Shown here: piece after piece, positions 45,301-53,306 of the stretch
How positions within the stretch are numbered: the first letter of the stretch is position 1
Layout: the number at the start of each line of letters is the position of its first letter
Assembly: GCF_003308995.1 (NCBI RefSeq)
Contig: NZ_QFFJ01000002.1
Coordinates: forward strand, 3,534,001-3,598,000
Direction of reading: 5' to 3'
Origin: Chitinophaga flava
Lineage (GTDB): Bacteria > Bacteroidota > Bacteroidia > Chitinophagales > Chitinophagaceae
Length of the DNA stretch: 64,000 nt
Notes under the pieces: model-generated
Told to the model about the DNA's origin: nothing
Seen by the model: only the letters and a program-made list of their open reading frames with translations
Databases searched by the model: none
Translations under genes and position numbers: made by a program

Positions 45301-45894
45301 TTATTTTCTGAAAGGTTTGTATTCGGGGTGTTGAGCCAGGGCGAGCATTGGCTTGTCGCCTTCGCTGTCGCCGTAGGCGTATATTTCCGTATAGTCGTGG
45401 AGGTTAAACTGCTCCCTGATCCGGTTCACCTTCTCAGGTCCGTTGCAGTTGTTTCCCTGCAGGTTACCTGTCAACCGCTGGTCTGTTATCTCCAGCCGGC
45501 TGGCGATACAGCCGATGTCCTGCACCTCGCACCAGGGAGCTACCCAATTTTCTACAGAGGCAGAAACCACCACCACCCGGTTTCCCTGTTGCTGGTGCTG
45601 TCGTATAGCTGCCAGCGCCTGATCTCTTACCAGTAACGGTAACCTGTCTGTACAAAAACGCCTGCAACCTTCTTCGAATTCCTGTTGAGATATGTTCCCG
45701 AAATAATACCGCAATACTCTTTCCTTCATCTCCTGCGCAGCGATCCTTTTCAGCTTAAAACCGATCAGTGCTGGTAGCAGTCGCACCATTCCCCCATAAA
45801 GGGCTATACTTCCCTTCTGAAAACGGATCACTTCCCAAAGGGTATCCTTACGGGTGATAGTCCCATCAAAATCAAAGAATGCGATGCCGCTCAC
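45301..45894 (-). CDS. HAD-IB family phosphatase, candidate phosphoribosyl-lipid phosphatase
   Basis: 197 residues. HAD motif I is AFFDFDGTIT, motif II lies in VVVVSASVENWV, and motif III/IV near YAYGDSEGDKPML; the cap is of the C1 type. It overlaps the DprE2-like gene by 4 bases (ATGA), which means tight co-translation. In the mycobacterial route a phosphatase must remove the 5-phosphate from polyprenyl-phospho-5-phosphoribose; there it is a PAP2-like protein, whereas in other bacteria UbiA enzymes are fused to HAD domains. By position this gene should do that step (inference). Confidence 0.85.
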   Translation of the reverse strand: MSGIAFFDFDGTITRKDTLWEVIRFQKGSIALYGGMVRLLPALIGFKLKRIAAQEMKERVLRYYFGNISQQEFEEGCRRFCTDRLPLLVRDQALAAIRQHQQQGNRVVVVSASVENWVAPWCEVQDIGCIASRLEITDQRLTGNLQGNNCNGPEKVNRIREQFNLHDYTEIYAYGDSEGDKPMLALAQHPEYKPFRK

Positions 45895-46622
45895 AGTTTA
45901 AGTTTTTTGAAAATACCTTCTGGTATCATTTTGATAATCAACATAATATATTTCCAGGGCCATTTTACGTACAGTACGTTCTTGTTGCGTTGTGTGGCTT
46001 TAAATACAGCATTGGCCACCAGCTCCGGCTGTGCAGTCAGCAACGGCGGCAGGGTCAGATGTTGGGTCATCCGGGTATTGACAAAGCCCGGCTGAACACT
46101 CATCACGTGTACGCCACTACGAAAAAGCCGGTTCCTCAATCCACTCAGGTAAGCAGTAAAACCAGCCTTAGCACTACCATATATATAGTTGCTTTGACGG
46201 CCCCGCTCTCCGGCCACAGAACTGATACCAATGATCATTCCCTTTCTGCGGGCTTCGTAGCTTTCCGCTACTACATTTAGTATAGATACGGCACCGGTAT
46301 AGTTACTATGTATGATAGTTGCAGCTTCCTGCCAGTCACGCTGGGCTTGTTCCTGATCACCCAGGTACCCGAAGGCACAAACGGTGATATCGGGCTGGGT
46401 TGGTAAACCAGCAAAGAAAGCAGCATGCGTACTATAGTTGGTAGCATCAAAATCATGGATGGTAGCGGTGATCCCGTAACGGACCTGCAGGTCCTGCTGC
46501 AAAGGCTGCAGAGCGGCAGCCTTGCGGGCAGCCAGTTGTATGTCGTAATGGGCAGCGGCAAACTTCCGGGCTATGGCCACGGCCATATCGGAACCTGCGC
46601 CTAAAAGGAGTACTGTCGGCAT
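45891..46622 (-). CDS. dprE2: DprE2-like short-chain dehydrogenase (2-keto-ribose epimerising reductase)
   Basis: 243 residues. N-terminal VLLLGAGSDMAVAIARKFA binds NAD(H); the central SNYTGAVSILNVVAE, GISSVAGERGRQSN and catalytic YGSAK (Y-x-x-x-K) are present, and the C terminus PWKYIMLIIKMIPEGIFKKL closely resembles the end of mycobacterial DprE2. The product of the DprE1 reaction, polyprenyl-phospho-2-keto-ribose, would be reduced to the arabino form. It starts 29 bases after dprE1 and overlaps the HAD gene by 4 bases. Confidence 0.9.
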   Translation of the reverse strand: MPTVLLLGAGSDMAVAIARKFAAAHYDIQLAARKAAALQPLQQDLQVRYGITATIHDFDATNYSTHAAFFAGLPTQPDITVCAFGYLGDQEQAQRDWQEAATIIHSNYTGAVSILNVVAESYEARRKGMIIGISSVAGERGRQSNYIYGSAKAGFTAYLSGLRNRLFRSGVHVMSVQPGFVNTRMTQHLTLPPLLTAQPELVANAVFKATQRNKNVLYVKWPWKYIMLIIKMIPEGIFKKLKL

Positions 46623-46651
46623 CGGAGGTGTTTCGTTAATAAGGGATATTA

Positions 46652-47983
46652 TTATTTTGTCAGTAATAATCTTTCGGATTGTAGCGACTCAAAACGTTTA
46701 CCGGAGTTGTAGGTCTTTACAATATCGGCAAAACGATTGGCGTTGGGGTAACTCTTCCAGAAAACGTCCTGTTTCATACGGGCGTCTTTGGACAGATATA
46801 AACGGCCTCCATACTGCAATACAATTTCATCCAGTTCATCCAGGAATTCAAAAAGGCCTTTCCGCACCGGAAAATCCAGCGCCAGGGTATATCCCTCCAT
46901 AGGGAAAGAAATCAGGGAATCCTGATGGCCAAACACTTTCAACACGGCCAGGAATGAGCCCCATCCCTTTTCACTGATACGCTGCAGAATAGCTACCAGA
47001 CCGGCTTTTTGCTCCAGCGGCAGTACAAACTGATATTGTACAAAACCAGCCTTACCATAACCACGGTTCCAGTGCAGGATAGCGTCCAGCGGGTAAAAGA
47101 ACGGCTCATAGGGCACCACATTATTGATTTCCTTTTTGAAGTTCTTACCGTAGTAGAGCCAGTTAAAGGCTTTTACTGTGAAAGTATTAAGAATGAATGA
47201 GGGTAGATTAAAAGGTACTGTCAGTCGGGGCTTTGCCGGCAATTTCAGGGGGGCCTCCTGTTGTTTGGGGTTAAGGTCCGCTTTGGTGGCATGTTCTCCT
47301 ACGATCAGGATGCTGCGGCCAAAGGAGTCACCTTTCTGCAGACAGTCGATCCATGCCATGGAATACGTATAGTGCTTGTATTCGTCAAACAGCCGGATCA
47401 CCTCTTCCAGGTTGCGGGCCTTCAGTTGCTTTTGTTTGATATAGGCTGTCTCAATTTTTTTGAGGTCAAACTTCACGCGGGTGATCACACCGGTGAGGCC
47501 CATGCCTCCACAGGTGGCCCAAAACAGGTCGGTATGCCGCTCCTGGGAACAGGTAACGGTTTCACCATCGCCAGTGATGACATCCATCTCTGTGATGTGA
47601 CCGGAGAAGGCACCATCCACATGGTGATTTTTACCATGTACGTCGGAAGCTACTGCTCCGCCAACAGTGATAAATTTAGTCCCGGGTGTTACCGGCAGGA
47701 ACCAGCCCTTGGGAACAATAATGTCCAGTATCTGATCCAGTGTTACACCGGCCTGTGTCTCGAGGAAACCATTTTGCTCGTCAAAAGAAAGGATCTTGTC
47801 GTACTTCAGCATGGATATACTATGCTTTCCCAGGGAAGCATCTCCATAACAACGACCATTTCCACGGGCAATCAGTTGACGATTGGACACAACAAATTCC
47901 CGGAGTTGCTGCTCCTGCGTAAACGCATTTTCCTCAGATGTAATAGTGGGGTAATTTCCCCAGTTAGCTAACCGCTTTTGCAT
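46652..47983 (-). CDS. dprE1: DprE1-like FAD-dependent decaprenylphosphoryl-ribose 2'-oxidase
   Basis: 443 residues of the VAO/PCMH flavoprotein family. The FAD domain carries IARGNGRCYGDAS, PVTPGTKFITVGGAVASD and DVHGKNHH; the C-terminal part has YTLALDFPVRKGLFEFLDEL and GGRLYLSKDARM with the conserved Lys. The match in order and spacing to mycobacterial DprE1 is close over the whole length. At the site of the mycobacterial benzothiazinone target Cys387 this protein has Ala (GYTLALDFP). It would oxidise the ribose 2-hydroxyl of polyprenyl-phospho-ribose. Its ATG overlaps the UbiA stop by one base (TAATG). Confidence 0.94.
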   Translation of the reverse strand: MQKRLANWGNYPTITSEENAFTQEQQLREFVVSNRQLIARGNGRCYGDASLGKHSISMLKYDKILSFDEQNGFLETQAGVTLDQILDIIVPKGWFLPVTPGTKFITVGGAVASDVHGKNHHVDGAFSGHITEMDVITGDGETVTCSQERHTDLFWATCGGMGLTGVITRVKFDLKKIETAYIKQKQLKARNLEEVIRLFDEYKHYTYSMAWIDCLQKGDSFGRSILIVGEHATKADLNPKQQEAPLKLPAKPRLTVPFNLPSFILNTFTVKAFNWLYYGKNFKKEINNVVPYEPFFYPLDAILHWNRGYGKAGFVQYQFVLPLEQKAGLVAILQRISEKGWGSFLAVLKVFGHQDSLISFPMEGYTLALDFPVRKGLFEFLDELDEIVLQYGGRLYLSKDARMKQDVFWKSYPNANRFADIVKTYNSGKRFESLQSERLLLTK

Positions 47984-48870
47984 TATTCAAAAAAAACTTT
48001 ATTAGTGGGCCAATAAATCAGCACATAAAAACTCAGCACCCACAGGAGTATGGTTAATTGAATAAAACGGTCTTTATATAGGATCTTGGTGGGAGAACCA
48101 GTATTGTTCTCCACGTAGGTTATTTGCAAATATCGTAATAATCCGCCAATTACAAAAAGCGTCGTGTAATAAAGGCGGTAGGTATGAAAACGTACCTGCG
48201 TTTCCGGTGCCATGGTATACATCAGATAACATACAATGATCACAGCTGATACCAGCGACAGGATCACATTCAGAAAGTCCAGGTTATACCCTTTGGCAGC
48301 TTTGCGCATTTCCTGGCCCGATTGCATCTTGATAAGTACATCATCCCTTCTTTTGGCGATAGCCATAAACAAGGCGAGCAGAAAAATCATCACCATCAAC
48401 CATTCAGACATCGCTATGTTACCGGCGATACCGCCGGCTTTTACGCGCAATACAAAACCAATCGCCAGAATAATGATATCGAGAATGGATATATGTTTTA
48501 AGCCAAAACAATACAACAGGTTCATTACAAAATAAATCCCCAGTACAAAAAGGAATTTAAGTCCCACCAAATATCCCAGGCCGGCGCCAGCCAGTATACA
48601 CAGCGCAAAGAGGAGTAGCGCTGCTGGTTTGGAAATCTCTCCTGAGGCCAGCGGACGTTTACATTTCTCAGGGTGTTTGCGGTCTGCTTCTATATCCTGA
48701 TAATCATTGATGATGTAAATACTACTGGCAGTAATGCTGAATGCCATAAACGCCAGTAACAACTCAAGTAGCTTTTCGGGTTTAAAAATTTCTCCGGCAA
48801 AAAACAGCGGGATTAGTAGGAAAGTATTTTTTGCCCAGTGTTTGGGGCGGAGCAATTTGATATACTTCAT
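47983..48870 (-). CDS. UbiA-family decaprenyl-phosphate phosphoribosyltransferase
   Basis: 295 residues with about nine membrane helices. The first Asp-rich motif is INDYQDIEADRKHP with the RPLASG that follows; the second region is YCFGLKHISILDIIILAIGF then VLRVKAGG, a pattern of DPPR synthase (Rv3806c type) rather than of quinone or haem prenyltransferases. The opening LRPKHWAKNTFLLIPLFF fits too. It would transfer 5-phosphoribose from PRPP to a polyprenyl phosphate, the entry step of the lipid-linked arabinose route. It is the first gene of the operon, behind a terminator at 48955-48998; a near-consensus -7 element (AACTTTTG, 48878-48885 minus) lies just before its ATG. Confidence 0.93.
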   Translation of the reverse strand: MKYIKLLRPKHWAKNTFLLIPLFFAGEIFKPEKLLELLLAFMAFSITASSIYIINDYQDIEADRKHPEKCKRPLASGEISKPAALLLFALCILAGAGLGYLVGLKFLFVLGIYFVMNLLYCFGLKHISILDIIILAIGFVLRVKAGGIAGNIAMSEWLMVMIFLLALFMAIAKRRDDVLIKMQSGQEMRKAAKGYNLDFLNVILSLVSAVIIVCYLMYTMAPETQVRFHTYRLYYTTLFVIGGLLRYLQITYVENNTGSPTKILYKDRFIQLTILLWVLSFYVLIYWPTNKVFFE

Positions 48871-48954
48871 GGGGACTCAAAAGTTGACGCGGCCAAGTTA
48901 CAATAAACTGAACTGTGGTGTATGTGATTTCTTATGATTTTTCTGATATAGGGG

Positions 48955-48998
48955 CAATAAAAAATGTCCCACCATGACAGTGAGACATTTTTTTATTG
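48955..48998. terminator. Terminator of the desaturase gene
   Basis: Arms of about 17 bases (48955-48972 and 48980-48998) with one mismatch and one bulged T, ending in an A/T tract on each side; strong on the minus strand. It isolates the five-gene operon from the desaturase gene. Confidence 0.85.
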
Positions 48999-49023
48999 TA
49001 ACAGATTGATTGTACGGTGTTGA

Positions 49024-49800
49024 TTAAGCAGCCTTGGATTTCAGCTGTGCCTGCGTTACTACGGCAGGTTTCAGTTTGATGATACCTACCAGATTCAGCA
49101 GCTTCATTACCTGATAGCTAGGATCCAGCTCATACCATTTTTTGGCGAAGTTAGGACTATCCTTGAATTTGTGGTGGTTATTCTGAAACAATTCACCCAT
49201 CAGGATAATACCCCAGGGAGAAGTGTTTTTAGACTGGTCTCCGTTATCGAAATTGCTGTAGCCATATTTATGACCGCACCAGTTAACGACAGCGCCTTGT
49301 ACAGGTCCCATCAGGAAGTGGATAGGCAACAGCAGGTACAGGTACCACATGCCGGTAGGAACAAATACTACGTAAAACGTAATATAGAGGGCCATCCATG
49401 CCAAACGGGTGATATTGCTGTCCCCGAATTTATCCATGGCATCCCACTCTGGTAATGGTTCCTGTGTAAACACCGGATCTACAGTGCTTGTACGGTTCAC
49501 AAAACCGTTATATATTTTACGGGTCTGTACCATCATGGTCCACACGTCTTTAAAGAAATGCGGGGAATGCGGGTCTTTCTCGGTATCACTGAACTCATGG
49601 TGCATGCGGTGCATTACGCCATAGGCTCTCGGGATCAGGTAAGAAGATCCCTGGAAGAACCAGGTACTGAAATAAAAGAAACGCTCCCAGAATTTATTAG
49701 TGGTATACATCTGGTGAGATGCATAACGATGTAGATAGAATGTGTGGAAAAACAAGGAAAAGAACCAATGCACACAGAAGAATATCAGTATCGCCGTCAT
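49024..49800 (-). CDS. Acyl-CoA/acyl-lipid desaturase
   Basis: 258 residues, a membrane di-iron enzyme that introduces a cis double bond into fatty acyl chains. The three histidine boxes are HRYASH, HRMHH and NNHHKF, with the conserved EKDPHSP after the second. Four hydrophobic helices are spaced as in stearoyl-CoA-type desaturases. It has its own -7 element upstream and its own terminator. It may adjust membrane fluidity; regulation by temperature or lipid state is possible but not visible apart from an upstream dyad. Confidence 0.92.
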   Translation of the reverse strand: MTAILIFFCVHWFFSLFFHTFYLHRYASHQMYTTNKFWERFFYFSTWFFQGSSYLIPRAYGVMHRMHHEFSDTEKDPHSPHFFKDVWTMMVQTRKIYNGFVNRTSTVDPVFTQEPLPEWDAMDKFGDSNITRLAWMALYITFYVVFVPTGMWYLYLLLPIHFLMGPVQGAVVNWCGHKYGYSNFDNGDQSKNTSPWGIILMGELFQNNHHKFKDSPNFAKKWYELDPSYQVMKLLNLVGIIKLKPAVVTQAQLKSKAA

Positions 49801-49832
49801 TAGATTGCTTTAAAAATTGACAAATAATCTTT

Positions 49833-49840
49833 CAAAGATA
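49833..49840 (-). promoter_or_regulatory. -7 element of the desaturase gene
   Basis: Minus-strand TATCTTTG is an exact TAnnTTTG match, 32 bases before the ATG. Confidence 0.55.
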
Positions 49841-49860
49841 TGCTAAATCCCTGTAACTCA

Positions 49861-49885
49861 CACTATTTTGCCGTTCGGTATAGTG
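49861..49885. promoter_or_regulatory. Dyad upstream of the desaturase promoter
   Basis: CACTAT and ATAGTG separated by 13 bases, 20 bases upstream of the -7 element. It could be a repressor or activator site. Confidence 0.25.
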
Positions 49886-49912
49886 AATGAAATGTTAAAA
49901 AAAATTCCAATT

Positions 49913-51553
49913 TTATTTTTTGCGGACATATCTTAACTCCAACAGGTTCATTCCGTTATTGTAAAATCCTTTTATACCGGGCTGTACCAATCTTACCACC
50001 TCGTCATAAAACAGGGGTACTACCGGCGCATCAGCTATAATCCGGCGGTCCATTTCCTGGTATAGGGTGTACCGGAGACTGTCGTTATTTTCTTCCAATG
50101 CCTGTTCATATAGTTTATCAAAGGCTGCATTGGCATAGCGGGTGTAGTTGGGAGGTGCAGGATTACGGCCGTAAAACATGGCCAGGTAACTTTCTGCGTC
50201 CGGATAGTCGGCAATCCAGCTACCCCTGAAAAAGAGCGCCTGTGATTTGGCCGTCTGTTCCAGCAGCAGACTTTTCTGTACTACCTCTACCTGTATACGA
50301 ATACCGATTTCCTGCAACTGGTTGGCTACATAGTCCGCCATGTCTGCATAGATAGGAATAGACATCAGGCGTATCTGCGGCAATCCCTTTCCTCCGGGAT
50401 AACCGGCTTCCTGTAACAGCTGCCGGGCCATGGCCGGGTTATACGTGTATCCCTTTACTTTAGTGGTATCAAATGAAGGCAGTCCTGCCGGCACAAAGCC
50501 GGATATAGCAGGTATACCTTTCCCATTACGCAGGTAGGTGATCATTTTCGTACGGTCTATACCGTAGTTGATGGCCTGACGGATCTTTTTCAGCCTGGTG
50601 GGTGAGCCTTTCACCAGTGTATTGGAGCTATCTACCAGGAAGCCCAGATACTCTACGTTGAGGAATGGCTTTTTGTCGAGCACCATCTTACCTTTCCATT
50701 CCGACTTCAGCTGCCCCTGCTTAGTCAGTACCTCATCTTTAAAGGAGGCATCAATATCATTAATGAAGTCGATCTGCCCCTGGCGGAATAGCAGGAATTC
50801 GGAAGCTTTGCTGTCCAGAAAGCTGATCTGTACCGCATCCAGATAGGGTAACCGGTGACCACTGCTGTCTTTCTCAAAATAATGCGGATTACGGTGCAGC
50901 ACCAGGCTCTGGCCTTCATCCCAGAAAAAAAAGCTGAAAGGGCCGGTACCACAGGGATGATTACGGAAGTCCTTACCATACTTCTCAACAGCCTCATGAG
51001 GCACTATCGAACAATACTGCATACTGAGGATGCCTAGTATAGGATGAAAAGGTCTTACCAGGGTAAGTTCAAAAGTAGAATCATTGAGTGCCCGGAATCC
51101 ACCGTCTGCAATGCGGCTGTTAAATATCCAGGCCCCGGGCGAAGCCGTGGCAGGGTCAGTAATGCGGTTCAGACTGTATACCACATCCTGTGCGGTCATC
51201 CGCCTGCCTTTGCCTCCAGGGAAAATATCGCTGTCGTGAAAAAACACGTCGGTCCGCAGATCAAAGGTATAGGTGCGGTGGTCGGGAGATACCCGCCATT
51301 GTTTGGCCAGGGAAGGCTGAATAGTGAGATTGGTGTCTGGCGCTACCAGTGTATTATACAACTGGCTTACCGCCCATATAACCGCCTGACTTTTGGCAAA
51401 GGCCGGATCGAGGCTGCTGATCCCTTCTGTTTGATTGTACCGGAATACCTGCTTATCGTGATTCTCCGGATTGCCACAGGCACCCAGCAACAGGCTGCTC
51501 ACCGCGCCCAGACATATAATGGTTCTAACCACTTGACAATAACAACTTTTCAT
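49913..51553 (-). CDS. Peptide/solute-binding lipoprotein of an ABC importer (SBP_bac_5)
   Basis: 546 residues with lipobox LLGAC. The DppA/OppA family pattern is clear: SLDPAFAKSQAVIWAVSQLY, RRMTAQDVVYSLNRITDPAT, the signature region ending in HPCGTGPFSFFFWDEGQSLV, and ARQLLQEAGYPGGKGLPQI. It binds oligopeptides or a similar solute in the periplasm. No permease or ATPase genes are adjacent, so it is an orphan in this window. It is divergent from the M1 peptidase gene, which may mean a shared role in peptide use (inference). Confidence 0.92.
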   Translation of the reverse strand: MKSCYCQVVRTIICLGAVSSLLLGACGNPENHDKQVFRYNQTEGISSLDPAFAKSQAVIWAVSQLYNTLVAPDTNLTIQPSLAKQWRVSPDHRTYTFDLRTDVFFHDSDIFPGGKGRRMTAQDVVYSLNRITDPATASPGAWIFNSRIADGGFRALNDSTFELTLVRPFHPILGILSMQYCSIVPHEAVEKYGKDFRNHPCGTGPFSFFFWDEGQSLVLHRNPHYFEKDSSGHRLPYLDAVQISFLDSKASEFLLFRQGQIDFINDIDASFKDEVLTKQGQLKSEWKGKMVLDKKPFLNVEYLGFLVDSSNTLVKGSPTRLKKIRQAINYGIDRTKMITYLRNGKGIPAISGFVPAGLPSFDTTKVKGYTYNPAMARQLLQEAGYPGGKGLPQIRLMSIPIYADMADYVANQLQEIGIRIQVEVVQKSLLLEQTAKSQALFFRGSWIADYPDAESYLAMFYGRNPAPPNYTRYANAAFDKLYEQALEENNDSLRYTLYQEMDRRIIADAPVVPLFYDEVVRLVQPGIKGFYNNGMNLLELRYVRKK

Positions 51554-51571
51554 TTGGCGGTAAAATAATAT

Positions 51572-51676
51572 CTTTCCGGATAAAATCGATTAATATTTGT
51601 GTATTGCATACCTATGTTTTGCAATACCTTTCCGTAAAATCTATTAACAAGTTATGTATCGCATTCCCATGTTTTG
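51572..51676. repeat. Imperfect tandem duplication covering the M1 peptidase start
   Basis: Segment 51572-51621 and segment 51628-51676 share CTTTCCG, TAAAATC, ATTAA and a stretch GTATnGCATnCCnATGTTTTG in the same order. The second copy contains the real leader and first codons of the M1 gene; the first copy contains a relic of them (GTG TAT TGC ATA CCT ATG) that stops after 12 codons. Confidence 0.75.
51601..51627. promoter_or_regulatory. Dyad in the divergent M1/binding-protein promoter region
   Basis: Perfect 8-base half-sites GTATTGCA and TGCAATAC with an 11-base spacer, 27 bases before the M1 ATG. It may be a regulator site shared by the divergent genes, or an RNA hairpin in the leader. 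Confidence 0.4.
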
Positions 51677-53306
51677 TATGGCCCTGCTGGTGAGCTTCAC
51701 TGTCAGCGCCCAGCAACACTTCACCAAAGCGGATACCCTTCGTGGCACCATCACTCCCGAAAGAGCCTGGTGGGATGTTACCTCTTATGACCTGCATGTA
51801 CACGTCAACATGGATGACAGCACCTTCAGTGGTTTTAATACTATCACGTACAAGGTCCTGAAGCCCGATTCCACTATGCAGATAGATCTGCAGGAGCCGA
51901 TGGTCATCGATAGTATCCTGCAGGATAAACAATCCCTCTCCTTTACCCGTGATGGCAATGCATGGTTTGTAAAGATGAAGGCTCCACAGGTGAAAGACAA
52001 GAGCAAACACATCACGGTATTCTACAGTGGCAAACCGAGGAAAGCCAAAAATGCGCCCTGGGACGGCGGTGTTGTATGGACCCGTGATACACAGGGACGT
52101 CCCTGGATGGCTACTGCCGTACAAGGACTTGGCGCCAGTGTCTGGTGGCCCAACAAAGACCACCAGAGTGATGAACCGGATAATATGACCATCAATGTAA
52201 CCGTTCCTGCTGAACTTACCGATGTGTCTAACGGAAGACTGAAGAAAAAAACAGATAACCCTGACGGCACCGTCACTTATACCTGGTATGTCAGCAACCC
52301 GATCAACAACTACGATGTAGCCCTGAACGTCGGCCACTATACTGAAATAAAAGATAGTTATTCCGGTGAAGGCGGCAAACTGGATCTGAGCTACTGGGTG
52401 CTGGACTACAACGTAGACAAAGCCAAAGAACATTTTACAGTGGTAAAACCCATGCTGAAGTGTTTTGAATACTGGTTTGGTAAATACCCTTTTTATAAAG
52501 ACTCGTACAAACTGGTGGAATCACCTTACCTGGGTATGGAACACCAAAGTGCTGTTGCATATGGCAACAAATTCCAGATGGGTTATATGGGCCGTGACCT
52601 TTCCGGCACAGGCTGGGGCTTGAAATGGGATTTTCTCGTTATACATGAAAGCGGCCATGAATGGTTTGGTAATAGCATTACCAGTAAAGACATTGCCGAT
52701 ATGTGGATTCATGAGTCTTTTACCAACTACTCCGAAAGCCTGTTCACCGAATGCCAGTACGGCCTGAAAGCTGCCAATGAGTATGTGATAGGTACCCGTA
52801 AGAACATCAAAAATGATATTCCCATCATCGGGCCCTATGGCGTTAATACCGAAGGCAGCGGCGATATGTACTACAAAGGAGGCAATATGCTCCATACCAT
52901 CCGGCAGATTATGAACAATGACGAAGCTTTCCGTCAGATGCTGAGAGGATTAAACAAAACCTTCTACCACCAGACAGTAACTACCCAGGAAATAGAGCGA
53001 TATATGAGCAATGCCGTTGGCTTTGACCTTGGACGTGTGTTTGAGCAATACCTGCGTGATACCACCATTCCTACACTGGAATACCGCATCGTTGGCCAGC
53101 AGGTACAATACCGCTGGGTAACGGATGTGAAAGACTTCAATATGCCGGTAAAAGTTAAACTCAACGAAAGCGGCTATAAGCTGATCTATCCGGGTACCAG
53201 CTGGCGTACAGCCAGTATCAGCCTGCCTGATCCCAATCAGTTTGAAGTGGACAAGAACTTCTATATTAATGTAAGAAAGAGAGCTGCAACAGACAACAAA
53301 CCATAA
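51654..53306 (+). CDS. M1-family zinc metallopeptidase
   Basis: 550 residues with a signal peptide (cleavage near VSAQ). Zinc site HESGHEWFG followed by the third ligand in WIHESF, spaced exactly as HEXXH-X18-E. The substrate N-terminus-binding motif is GMEHQ in place of the usual GxMEN, so it may not be a typical aminopeptidase. It starts within a tandem duplication and ends at a long inverted repeat whose left arm contains its stop codon. Next to a peptide-binding lipoprotein, it may digest peptides outside the inner membrane. Confidence 0.93.
   Translation: MYRIPMFCMALLVSFTVSAQQHFTKADTLRGTITPERAWWDVTSYDLHVHVNMDDSTFSGFNTITYKVLKPDSTMQIDLQEPMVIDSILQDKQSLSFTRDGNAWFVKMKAPQVKDKSKHITVFYSGKPRKAKNAPWDGGVVWTRDTQGRPWMATAVQGLGASVWWPNKDHQSDEPDNMTINVTVPAELTDVSNGRLKKKTDNPDGTVTYTWYVSNPINNYDVALNVGHYTEIKDSYSGEGGKLDLSYWVLDYNVDKAKEHFTVVKPMLKCFEYWFGKYPFYKDSYKLVESPYLGMEHQSAVAYGNKFQMGYMGRDLSGTGWGLKWDFLVIHESGHEWFGNSITSKDIADMWIHESFTNYSESLFTECQYGLKAANEYVIGTRKNIKNDIPIIGPYGVNTEGSGDMYYKGGNMLHTIRQIMNNDEAFRQMLRGLNKTFYHQTVTTQEIERYMSNAVGFDLGRVFEQYLRDTTIPTLEYRIVGQQVQYRWVTDVKDFNMPVKVKLNESGYKLIYPGTSWRTASISLPDPNQFEVDKNFYINVRKRAATDNKP

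Noticed and set aside
47261..47971. 236-residue plus-strand frame opposite dprE1
   Set aside because: Antisense shadow of a well-supported flavoprotein gene.
51612..52433. 273-residue minus-strand frame opposite the M1 peptidase gene
   Set aside because: It is antisense to a gene with clear catalytic motifs and itself shows no family; a mirror of codon bias.
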